The notes under the pieces are model-generated. The model saw only the letters and a program-made list of their open reading frames with translations. It had not been told where the DNA came from and did no database searches. Source: Gallionellaceae bacterium (GTDB lineage: Bacteria; Pseudomonadota; Gammaproteobacteria; Burkholderiales; Gallionellaceae). From it: a stretch of DNA of 5,093 nt. The stretch lies in NCBI GenBank assembly GCA_031277195.1, contig JAITMU010000038.1, positions 1 through 5,093 of the forward strand. Reading direction: 5' to 3'. Positions 1 through 4,957 of the stretch are shown here, piece after piece. Position 1 is the stretch's first letter. Each line of letters opens with the position of its first letter. Position numbers and translations under genes: made by a program.

Positions 1-43
1 CGGCGACAGCAAGCAGGACGAGGACGAGTTGCAGCGAGTTCAT
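1..43 (-). CDS. Start of a divergent membrane protein gene, possibly a CPA2-type cation:proton antiporter (partial)
   Basis: Read on the minus strand, an ATG at 43-41 opens a frame to the window edge giving MNSLQLVLVLLAVA, a short neutral N-terminus running straight into a hydrophobic stretch, as in the first helix of a polytopic membrane protein. Only 14 codons are visible, so the family cannot be proved. From memory of gene order, a KefB-like monovalent cation:proton antiporter often stands divergent to kdsD in betaproteobacteria, which fits this start; that is inference from context. No convincing Shine-Dalgarno sequence precedes the ATG. A possible promoter lies at 73-101 on the same strand. 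Confidence 0.5.
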   Translation of the reverse strand, partial: MNSLQLVLVLLAVA

Positions 44-72
44 GGGGCGCGCAAAAATGGATGGATTGCCCG

Positions 73-101
73 ATGATGCCTTAAGTTGTGCGGGGTTTCA
101 A
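73..101 (-). promoter_or_regulatory. Candidate sigma-70 promoter for the divergent gene
   Basis: On the minus strand, TTGAAA (101-96, 5 of 6 to the -35 consensus) is followed after 17 bases by CATCAT (78-73, 4 of 6 to the -10 consensus). Transcription would begin near 66, giving a leader of about 23 bases before the ATG at 43. The spacing is ideal but the -10 is weak, so this is a prediction only. Confidence 0.3.
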
Positions 102-103
102 AG

Positions 104-130
104 TTTCGTTTTGAATTTCGTTTTGAATTT
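104..130. repeat. 12-bp tandem repeat, two full copies plus a partial
   Basis: The unit TTTCGTTTTGAA occurs at 104-115 and again at 116-127 without change, followed by TTT (128-130) beginning a third. It is AT-rich against a GC-rich background. It lies just upstream of the candidate minus-strand promoter. No function is evident. Confidence 0.85.
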
Positions 131-151
131 CCCCCATGCCCGTTGCTTCTG

Positions 152-266
152 CCGTCATTCCCGCGCAGGCGGGAATCCAAGGACTTTCGTTTTTATTTGA
201 CATGCAGTCCAAACTCCCAACCACCACCCCCACGGCCGGGGAGTCCCGCCTGCGCGGGAATGACGG
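152..266. repeat. Inverted pair of dRS3-like palindromes (115-bp MITE-like element)
   Basis: The left arm (152-177) and the reverse complement of the right arm (241-266) match at 25 of 26 bases. Each arm is itself a palindrome: the left core at 157-176 reads ATTCCC, GCGCAGGC, GGGAAT and can fold as an 8-bp stem with a GCAG loop. ATTCCC-N8-GGGAAT is the format of the neisserial dRS3 repeat, and similar repeats are scattered through many proteobacteria. The right core (242-261) departs at one position, reading AGTCCC in place of ATTCCC. The 63 bases between the arms contain no gene. Whether the pair moves as a unit or is two separate insertions cannot be told from one copy. Confidence 0.8.
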
Positions 267-346
267 GGAAAACTCAAACTGAGGTGCCATCTCCGAATTT
301 GCAGGCAACGCAGGAAAAAACGCTTGCATTTCCCCCATCCCGCCAC

Positions 347-355
347 TGCTATAAT
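347..355 (+). promoter_or_regulatory. Extended -10 promoter of kdsD and the LPS operon
   Basis: TGCTATAAT is a perfect extended -10 element (TG at 347-348, TATAAT at 350-355). No good -35 is seen at 17 bases; the nearest candidate, TTGCAT (324-329), would need a 20-base spacer. Extended -10 promoters can work without a -35. Transcription is expected about seven bases downstream, at 361-363, which coincides with the kdsD ATG. Confidence 0.7.
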
Positions 356-362
356 CCCCGCC

Positions 363-1349
363 ATGAACTCCACCACACCCGCCTCCCAACACGCGCTTGA
401 CCTGGCGCGCGAAGTGTTCGACATCGAAGCCTCCGCCGTTGCGGCGCTCGCCCGACGGCTGGACGAGGGCTTTCTGCGCGCGATTGATCTCATCCTTACC
501 TGCAAAGGCCGCGTCATCGTCAGCGGCATGGGCAAGTCCGGGCACATCGCGCGCAAGATCGCGGCCACGCTGTCCAGCACCGGCACGCCGGCGTATTTCG
601 TGCATCCGGGCGAGGCCAGTCATGGCGACCTCGGCATGGTCACCGGCGACGATGTGTTCATCGCGCTGTCCTATTCCGGCGAAAGCGGGGAGCTGCTCAC
701 CATCCTGCCCATCATCAAACGCCAGGGCGCGAAACTCATCAGCCTGACCGGCAATCCGCAATCGCGGCTGGCGCAAGCGTCCGACGTGCATCTGGATACG
801 GCGGTGGAAAAGGAAGCCTGTCCGCTGGAACTCGCGCCAACGGCCAGCACTACCGCCGCACTGGCGATGGGTGACGCGCTGGCGATGGTGCTGCTCGACG
901 CCAAGGGATTCAAGGCCGAAGATTTCGCGCGCTCGCATCCGGGCGGCAGTCTGGGGCGGCGTCTGCTCACCCATGTGCGCGATGTCATGCGCAGCGGTGA
1001 TCGCATCCCGTCGATTCCCGAAGGCGCGTTGCTGTCCGACGCGGTACTGGAAATTTCGCGCAAGGGTCTGGGTATGACTGCCGTGGTGGACAGCGACAAC
1101 CGCCTGATCGGCATCTACACCGACGGCGACCTGCGCCGCGCGCTGGAAAAAAATCTGAACATCGGCATGACGCCGGTTGCCAGCGTGATGTCACGCAATC
1201 CGCGCACCATCACCGCCGACGCGATGGCGGCGGAAGCGGTGCAGCAGATGGAGAAATACCACATCAGCCAGATGCCGGTGGTGGATGCCGACAAACGCCT
1301 GATCGGCGCGCTGAACATGCACGATTTGCTGCACGCCAAGGTGATTTGA
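363..1349 (+). CDS. kdsD: Arabinose-5-phosphate isomerase KdsD
   Basis: KdsD interconverts ribulose-5-phosphate and arabinose-5-phosphate in the cytoplasm, the first committed step of Kdo synthesis for LPS. The product is 328 residues, the same length as E. coli KdsD. An N-terminal SIS domain (about 30-180) carries GMGKSGH at 55-61, STGTP near 72, HPGEASHGDLGM at 81-92 and SYSGES at 103-108. The residues matching the E. coli catalytic set are Lys58, Glu110, Glu151 and His192 (in SHPGG). Two CBS domains follow (about 206-263 and 273-328). The ATG at 363 gives family length; an in-frame TTG at 324 lies upstream of the -10 box and is unlikely. No Shine-Dalgarno sequence precedes the ATG and the predicted transcript start coincides with it, so the message may be leaderless. 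First gene of the operon; kdsC follows with no gap. A GutQ-type paralogue is possible by sequence, but the neighbours point to KdsD. Confidence 0.96.
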   Translation: MNSTTPASQHALDLAREVFDIEASAVAALARRLDEGFLRAIDLILTCKGRVIVSGMGKSGHIARKIAATLSSTGTPAYFVHPGEASHGDLGMVTGDDVFIALSYSGESGELLTILPIIKRQGAKLISLTGNPQSRLAQASDVHLDTAVEKEACPLELAPTASTTAALAMGDALAMVLLDAKGFKAEDFARSHPGGSLGRRLLTHVRDVMRSGDRIPSIPEGALLSDAVLEISRKGLGMTAVVDSDNRLIGIYTDGDLRRALEKNLNIGMTPVASVMSRNPRTITADAMAAEAVQQMEKYHISQMPVVDADKRLIGALNMHDLLHAKVI

Positions 1350-1889
1350 ATGCCCGCAAAATTGTTTGACCGGATCAAAGCCGTCCGCCTGATTGCCTTC
1401 GACATCGACGGCGTGATGACCGACGGCGGTTTGTTTCTGACCGATTCCGGCGAAGAAATCAAACGCTTCAATTCGCTCGACGGCCACGGCCTGAAAATGC
1501 TGCGCGCCACCGGCGTGATTCCCGCCATCATCACCGGACGCACCTCGCGCTCCGTGGAATTGCGCGCGAAAAATCTCGGCATCGAACACGTGTTTCAAGG
1601 CGTGGAGCACAAGCTCGACGCGCTGCGCGTGTTGCTGGAAAGGCTGAATCTTCCGCCTGAAGCGGCTGCGTTCATGGGCGACGATGTTGTCGATCTGCCG
1701 CCCATGCAGCACGCCGGTCTCGCGCTGACCGTGCCGGATGCGCCGGAAATCGTGCGTGAGCGCGCGCATTACGTCACCGCGCGCCGAGGCGGTCACGGCG
1801 CCGTGCGCGAAGTGTGCGAATTGCTGATGGCAGCGCAAGGCACGCTGGACGCGCAGCTCGCGCCTTATCTGCAAACGGAGAACGCATGA
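1350..1889 (+). CDS. kdsC: 3-deoxy-D-manno-octulosonate 8-phosphate phosphatase KdsC
   Basis: KdsC removes the phosphate from Kdo-8-phosphate to give free Kdo, which KdsB then activates. The 179-residue protein is a capless (C0) HAD phosphatase, acting as a tetramer in the family, and is slightly shorter than E. coli KdsC (188). HAD motif I is FDIDGVMTDG with nucleophile Asp18 and acid/base Asp20. Motif II is Thr62 in ITGRTS, motif III Lys88 in GVEHK, and motif IV GDD at 110-112 with Asp115. The ATG directly abuts the kdsD stop codon and has AAGGTGA (1338-1344) five bases upstream, so translation is probably coupled to kdsD. The last four bases overlap lptC as ATGA. Confidence 0.95.
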   Translation: MPAKLFDRIKAVRLIAFDIDGVMTDGGLFLTDSGEEIKRFNSLDGHGLKMLRATGVIPAIITGRTSRSVELRAKNLGIEHVFQGVEHKLDALRVLLERLNLPPEAAAFMGDDVVDLPPMQHAGLALTVPDAPEIVRERAHYVTARRGGHGAVREVCELLMAAQGTLDAQLAPYLQTENA

Positions 1890-2470
1890 CCACCAGCCTG
1901 CCCGGCAAACTGCGCGAATGGATGCCGCTGCTGCCCCTGCTGCTGATGCTGGCAGGCACCTACTGGCTGAGCCAGCAGGTGCAGCCGCTGGATAACAACA
2001 ACGGCAACAACCGCCACGACCCCGACATCATCGTCAATCAATTCACGGCGACGGATCTGAACGAAAACGGCACGCCGCATTATCTGCTGTCGGCGGAAAA
2101 AGTGATCCACTATGCCGACGACGACAGCACGCACCTGACCGAACCGCGCTTGAGCAGCTTCAATCCTGGCGCGCCGCCTGTTCACGCTTCTGCTGAAACC
2201 GGCGAGGTGTCCAGCAAGGGCGACCATGTTTATCTGCGCGGCGCGGTCAAGGTCGTGCGCGAGGCCAACGCAAAACAAAGCGAGATGACATTCACCACCG
2301 ATTATCTGCACGTCGCCTACAAGGAAGACCGGATGGAAACGGATCGTCCGGTCACGCTGACAGACGCGCACAGCATCGTGCAGGCGACCGGCTTGCAATA
2401 TGACAACAAAACGCGGGTGATGAACCTGCTGGCAGAGGTTAGAAGCACGCATGAGATCGGGAAGCGTTAA
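1886..2470 (+). CDS. lptC: LPS export system protein LptC
   Basis: LptC is a bitopic inner-membrane protein that takes LPS from the LptB2FG transporter and passes it to LptA. The product has 194 residues, close to the 191 of E. coli. A short cytoplasmic tail with Lys8 and Arg10 leads into one membrane helix (about 13-31, MPLLPLLLMLAGTYWLSQQV), then a periplasmic beta-jellyroll domain of the LptC family (about 45-190). The sequence holds the usual features of the family: a proline/leucine-rich helix, FTATDLNENGTPHYLLSAEK near 52-71 and a C-terminal NLLAEVRSTHE segment. The ATG at 1886 overlaps the kdsC stop (ATGA) and has GGAG (1877-1880) five bases upstream. A frame extended upstream would sit inside kdsC and is rejected. 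The 3' end overlaps the lptA start by 20 bases. Confidence 0.92.
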   Translation: MTTSLPGKLREWMPLLPLLLMLAGTYWLSQQVQPLDNNNGNNRHDPDIIVNQFTATDLNENGTPHYLLSAEKVIHYADDDSTHLTEPRLSSFNPGAPPVHASAETGEVSSKGDHVYLRGAVKVVREANAKQSEMTFTTDYLHVAYKEDRMETDRPVTLTDAHSIVQATGLQYDNKTRVMNLLAEVRSTHEIGKR

Positions 2471-3149
2471 TCAAACGGCTCCCTCTCCCCTTGCGGGAGA
2501 GGGCTGGGGAGAGGGGGCAAGTTTGGCGCGCCCCTTTCCCCTCTCCCCTTCCCCTCTCCCGCAAGGGGAGAGGGGCGTTGCATTGACATTGACATTGGCG
2601 CTGGCGCTACTGCTCGCCTGCGCCCCCGCCCACGCGGATCGCGCCGACCGCAATCAGCCGGTGCATCTGGAAGCGGATCAGGTCAAAATCGACGACACCA
2701 AACAGATCAGCACGTTTGATGGCCGGGTGCAGTTGCGTCAGGGGACGGCGCTGTTGCGCGCGGACACGATGGTCGTCACCCAGGACGCGAGCGGCAACAT
2801 GCACGGCACCGCCACCGGACAACCCGCCAGCTTTCGTCAGAAGCGCGAGGGGCTGAATGAGTACATCGACGGTTACGCGCAGCGCATCGAATACGACACG
2901 GCCACCGACACCGTGCATCTTTATGGTCAGGCGCGCATCACGCGCGGGGCGGATCAGGTGCGCGGCGACCACATCAGTTACAACTCGCGCACCGAAATTT
3001 TTCAGGTGCATGGCGCGGATGCCGTCTCAGGACAGGATCAAGGCCGCGTGCATATCGTGATTCAACCCAAGCCCAAGCCGGAAACCAACGAAGCGCTGCC
3101 GATCAAGCCCGCTGACACGCTGGGACCCGCCGACGAGGACGCGCCATGA
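2451..3149 (+). CDS. lptA: LPS transport periplasmic protein LptA, with repeat-expanded N-terminus
   Basis: LptA forms the beta-jellyroll bridge that carries LPS through the periplasm between LptC and LptD. The OstA/LptA domain spans about residues 68-210 (VHLEADQVKIDD, then GRVQLRQGT, QKREGLNEYIDG, VRGDHISYN). From the ATG at 2451 the protein has 232 residues, longer than E. coli LptA (185). The excess is a stretch at 11-42 rich in Pro, Gly, Ser and Leu, encoded by a palindromic repeat (2481-2576). The hydrophobic signal core begins only at residue 43 and ends at CAPAHA, with probable cleavage after Ala62. The start is supported by the lptC overlap and AGAAG (2441-2445), but in-frame TTG codons at 2583, 2589 and 2595 are alternatives behind a strong purine-rich SD inside the repeat. 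LLAC at 54-57 resembles a lipobox. The stop overlaps lptB as ATGA. Confidence 0.9.
   Translation: MRSGSVNQTAPSPLAGEGWGEGASLARPFPLSPSPLPQGERGVALTLTLALALLLACAPAHADRADRNQPVHLEADQVKIDDTKQISTFDGRVQLRQGTALLRADTMVVTQDASGNMHGTATGQPASFRQKREGLNEYIDGYAQRIEYDTATDTVHLYGQARITRGADQVRGDHISYNSRTEIFQVHGADAVSGQDQGRVHIVIQPKPKPETNEALPIKPADTLGPADEDAP
2464..2579. repeat. GC-rich palindromic repeat inserted in the 5' end of lptA, copy 1
   Basis: A 23-base core beginning CCCTCTCCCC at 2481-2503 recurs exactly as its reverse complement at 2552-2574. The similarity continues inward: CTGGGGAGAGGGG on the left against GAAGGGGAGAGGGG on the right, leaving a small central spacer near 2522-2530. Each core is also a palindrome (CTCTCCC against GGGAGAG). 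The element is flanked by GCGTT at 2464-2468 and 2575-2579, which may be a 5-bp target duplication; the added length is then 111 bp, or 37 codons, keeping frame. It belongs to the same family as the copy at 4818-4947. No transposase is present, so it is a non-autonomous REP/MITE-like element. Confidence 0.8.
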
Positions 3150-3868
3150 GCGAACTGCGCGCCGTTTCGCTGAACAAGCGCTATCGCTCGCGCGTCGTGG
3201 TGCATGACGTGTCGCTGTCGCTGAAAAGCGGCGAAGTGGTCGGCCTGCTCGGCCCCAACGGCGCGGGTAAAACCACCTGCTTCTACATGATCGTCGGATT
3301 GGTGGCGTCTGACGGCGGCGACATTTTCATCGACGAGCAGAACATCACGCATCTGCCCATACACCGCCGCGCGCAACTGGGGCTGGGCTATCTGCCGCAG
3401 GAAGCGTCGATTTTCCGCCGCCTCACCGTGGCGCAAAACATCCGCGCCATTCTGGAGCTGAAGGATTACGACGAAAACGAAATTGAAGAACGGCTGCAAG
3501 CGCTGCTGGGGGATTTGCACATCACCCACATCCGCAACAATCCGGCGGCGAGCTTGTCCGGCGGCGAGCGGCGGCGCGTCGAAATCGCGCGCGCGCTGGC
3601 CACCAACCCGCGCTTCATCCTGCTCGATGAACCGTTCGCTGGCGTTGATCCCATCGCCGTGCTGGATATCCAGAAAATCATCCGTTTTCTCACGGATCGC
3701 GACATCGGCGTGCTGATCACCGACCATAACGTGCGCGAAACATTGGGGATTTGCGACCGCGCCTACATCATCAACGCGGGCACGGTGATGACGGAGGGCA
3801 AGCCGGACGAAATCATCTATAATGAGGCCGTGAGAAAGATTTATCTCGGTGAACATTTCAAGCTGTAA
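3146..3868 (+). CDS. lptB: LPS export ABC transporter ATP-binding protein LptB
   Basis: LptB is the cytoplasmic ATPase of LptB2FG, powering extraction of LPS from the inner membrane. The 240-residue protein (241 in E. coli) has every ABC motif: Walker A GPNGAGKTT at 36-44, Q-loop Gln85 in YLPQEAS, signature LSGGERRR at 137-144, Walker B FILLDEP at 157-163 with catalytic Glu162, D-loop GVDP, and switch His194 in TDHNVRE. Phe90 and Arg91 lie just after the Q-loop, in the region that docks on LptF/LptG in the family. The ATG overlaps the lptA stop and has GAGGA (3135-3139) six bases upstream. LptF and LptG are not in this window; they are usually encoded elsewhere. Normally rpoN comes next, but here a 109-bp gap leads to hpf. 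Confidence 0.97.
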   Translation: MSELRAVSLNKRYRSRVVVHDVSLSLKSGEVVGLLGPNGAGKTTCFYMIVGLVASDGGDIFIDEQNITHLPIHRRAQLGLGYLPQEASIFRRLTVAQNIRAILELKDYDENEIEERLQALLGDLHITHIRNNPAASLSGGERRRVEIARALATNPRFILLDEPFAGVDPIAVLDIQKIIRFLTDRDIGVLITDHNVRETLGICDRAYIINAGTVMTEGKPDEIIYNEAVRKIYLGEHFKL

Positions 3869-3872
3869 ACCG

Positions 3873-3889
3873 GCGGGCGTGACGCCTGC
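3873..3889 (+). other. Small hairpin after lptB
   Basis: GCGGGCG (3873-3879), a TGA loop and CGCCTGC (3883-3889) can form a 7-bp stem with one G-U pair, starting four bases after the lptB stop. No T-run follows, so it is not a classical intrinsic terminator. It could protect the 3' end of the LPS message or attenuate read-through into hpf. Confidence 0.35.
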
Positions 3890-3963
3890 AAAAACCGGCT
3901 ATGACATCGCACAGTCCATCCCTTCCGCAAGCCTTTTCATAACGCTTTAACAAATCCATTTCT

Positions 3964-3971
3964 AAAAGGAG
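3964..3971 (+). promoter_or_regulatory. Strong ribosome binding site of hpf
   Basis: AAAAGGAG six bases before the ATG is the strongest Shine-Dalgarno sequence in the window. It contrasts with the coupled starts of the LPS genes and suggests high, independent translation of hpf. Confidence 0.8.
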
Positions 3972-3977
3972 CGCGCC

Positions 3978-4304
3978 ATGAACCTGAATCTCAGCGGACA
4001 TCATCTGGAAATCACCCCCGGCATCCGCGAGCATGTGCTGAACAAGATCAGCAAGATCAAACGCCATTTCGATAACGTCATTGACGTGAGCATCATTCTT
4101 TCCGTGGAAAAACTGAAGCAGAAGGCGGAAGCCAACGTGCATCTTTCCGGCAAGGACATTTTCGTGGAAAGCGACGACGCCGATCTCTACGTCGCCATCG
4201 ACGAACTGGTGGAAAAGCTGGATCGCCAGATTCTCAAGCACAAGGAAAAAACCGTCGGACGCCGCCACGCCCATTCCGGCGAGCCTTCGTACGAGGCGGA
4301 ATAA
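3978..4304 (+). CDS. hpf: Ribosome hibernation promoting factor, short form
   Basis: Hpf binds the decoding region of idle 30S subunits and, in the short form, favours inactive 100S dimers in stationary phase or starvation. The 108-residue protein is the single S30AE/YfiA domain (about 1-95): MNLNLSGHHLEITPGIREHV opens it, then basic KISKIKRHF, a beta strand VIDVSIILSVEK, AEANVHLSGKDIFVES, and the helix DLYVAIDELVEKLDRQILKHKEK. The tail (96-108) is short and polar, so this is not the long form with a C-terminal dimerisation domain. A strong SD, AAAAGGAG (3964-3971), lies six bases before the ATG. The usual order is lptB-rpoN-hpf-ptsN; here rpoN is missing upstream, while ptsN follows after 44 bases. 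The 109-bp gap upstream could hold its own promoter, but I see no clear one. Confidence 0.94.
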   Translation: MNLNLSGHHLEITPGIREHVLNKISKIKRHFDNVIDVSIILSVEKLKQKAEANVHLSGKDIFVESDDADLYVAIDELVEKLDRQILKHKEKTVGRRHAHSGEPSYEAE

Positions 4305-4348
4305 CGGCGCGTCATTCCCACTGCCCAGTTTCCGGAGCGTTTACGGAT

Positions 4349-4813
4349 ATGCCTGAAAAGAAAAAAATCAGCCAGATTCTGCCGGCGGAGAACGTCATTT
4401 TTGACGCGGATTCCACCAGCAAGAAGCGGGTGTTTGAGCGCGTCGGCCTGTTGTTTGAAAACACGCGGCAGATCGCGCGCGTGCAAGTGTTCGACAGCCT
4501 GTTCGCGCGCGAAAAACTCGGCTCCACCGGCCTGGGGCGCGGCGTCGCCATTCCGCATGGTCGCATCAAGGGTCTGCGCGACGCGGTTGCCGCCTTCGTC
4601 AAGACAGAAACGCCGATTCCGTTTGAAGCGCCGGACGGGCAGCCGGTGAACTTGATCTTCGTGCTGCTGGTGCCGGAACGCGCGACGGATTTGCATCTGC
4701 AACTGCTGGGCGAACTGGCGCAGATGTTCAGCACTCAGAGTTTCCGCGAACAGTTGCAGGCCAGCAATGATCCGGCAGCGTTGCATCAGGTGTTCATGGA
4801 GTGGAAGGGATGA
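4349..4813 (+). CDS. ptsN: PTS IIA-like nitrogen-regulatory protein PtsN (EIIA-Ntr)
   Basis: PtsN is the terminal phosphoacceptor of the nitrogen PTS (PtsP/PtsI to NPr/HPr to PtsN) and regulates potassium uptake, carbon and nitrogen responses rather than sugar transport. The 154-residue protein is one PTS EIIA type-2 domain. The phosphorylation site is His70 in GLGRGVAIPHGRIKGL, equivalent to His73 of E. coli PtsN. Other family features are REKLGSTGLG before it, and PVNLIFVLLVPERATDLHLQ followed by LGELAQMFS in the C-terminal half. The ATG at 4349 has GGAG (4334-4337) eleven bases upstream, a rather long spacing; no better in-frame start is seen. It lies 44 bases after hpf, probably co-transcribed. 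A palindromic repeat begins within five bases of its stop codon and separates it from hprK. Confidence 0.95.
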   Translation: MPEKKKISQILPAENVIFDADSTSKKRVFERVGLLFENTRQIARVQVFDSLFAREKLGSTGLGRGVAIPHGRIKGLRDAVAAFVKTETPIPFEAPDGQPVNLIFVLLVPERATDLHLQLLGELAQMFSTQSFREQLQASNDPAALHQVFMEWKG

Positions 4814-4817
4814 GTTG

Positions 4818-4947
4818 ATCAAACCTATCCCCTCTCCCTCCGGGAGAGGGTTAGGGTGAGGGAACACACCATGAAAACCACATCCTCAAACACATTGCCC
4901 ACTTTTCCCTCACCCCAGCCCTCTCCCGGAGGGAGAGGGGGTATAGG
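4818..4947. repeat. GC-rich palindromic repeat between ptsN and hprK, copy 2
   Basis: A 22-base core at 4829-4850 (CCCCTCTCCCTCC then GGGAGAGGG) recurs exactly as its reverse complement at 4919-4940. The arms extend in both directions: outward to CCTAT (4824-4828) against ATAGG (4943-4947), inward to AGGGTGAGGGAA (4852-4863) against its near complement upstream of 4919. About 42 bases separate the arms. Copy 1 in lptA shares this architecture and also the sequence ATCAAAC a few bases before the left core (4818-4824 here, 2470-2476 there). The element occupies nearly the whole 140-bp ptsN-hprK gap. As RNA it would fold into a long hairpin and might reduce read-through into hprK or stabilise the ptsN end. 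Confidence 0.82.
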
Positions 4948-4957
4948 CGAACCATGA
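4871..4957 (+). CDS. Possible 28-residue leader ORF upstream of hprK
   Basis: An ATG at 4871 opens a frame of 28 codons starting MKTTSSNTLPTF and ending in GGIGEP. It has GAGGG (4858-4862) eight bases upstream, and its TGA overlaps the hprK ATG as ATGA. The second half is simply the translation of the repeat's right arm, and no family is recognised. The start context and stop overlap would suit a coupled leader peptide, but an accidental frame inside a repeat is just as likely. Confidence 0.25.
   Translation: MKTTSSNTLPTFPSPQPSPGGRGGIGEP

Larger units (their letters stand above)
44..362. other. Divergent intergenic region with repeats and promoters
   Basis: This 319-bp stretch between the divergent membrane-protein gene and kdsD holds no convincing gene. 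It contains a candidate minus-strand promoter (73-101), a 12-bp tandem repeat (104-130), an inverted pair of dRS3-like palindromes (152-266), a near-duplicate 20-bp segment (123-142 and 324-342) and the kdsD extended -10 box (347-355). Open frames crossing it on either strand lack ribosome sites and recognisable domains. Confidence 0.8.

Noticed and set aside
197..202. TTGACA as a -35 box inside the dRS3-like element
   Set aside because: The bases 17 downstream read ACCACC, with no -10 resemblance.
324..362. Upstream in-frame TTG start for kdsD adding 13 residues
   Set aside because: It lies upstream of the -10 box, and the ATG at 363 gives exactly the E. coli KdsD length.
81..974. Long minus-strand open frame of 297 codons across the intergenic region and kdsD
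   Set aside because: It is antisense to a well-supported kdsD, is rich in Arg, Gly and His as expected from the GC-rich opposite strand, crosses the repeat, and shows no domain.
1814..1885. Upstream extension of lptC by 24 residues
   Set aside because: It would lie within kdsC, gives an Arg/Ala-rich non-family N-terminus, and the ATG at 1886 has a good ribosome site.
2583..2594. Two TTGACA sequences as promoters for lptA
   Set aside because: They arise from the hexanucleotide repeat coding for Leu-Thr, and no -10 box follows in the GC-rich sequence downstream.
3818..3823. TATAAT inside the 3' end of lptB as a promoter for hpf
   Set aside because: It encodes the conserved IIYNE segment, and the bases at -35 (AGGGCA) do not match; the coincidence is explained by the protein.
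3897..3910. GG-N10-GC (sigma-54-like) site before hpf
   Set aside because: Only the GG and GC dinucleotides and a few flanking bases match; such spacing is common by chance in GC-rich DNA.
152..4947. CRISPR array from the recurring palindromes
   Set aside because: The repeats are inverted pairs with unequal, non-unique spacing and no regular spacers or cas genes.
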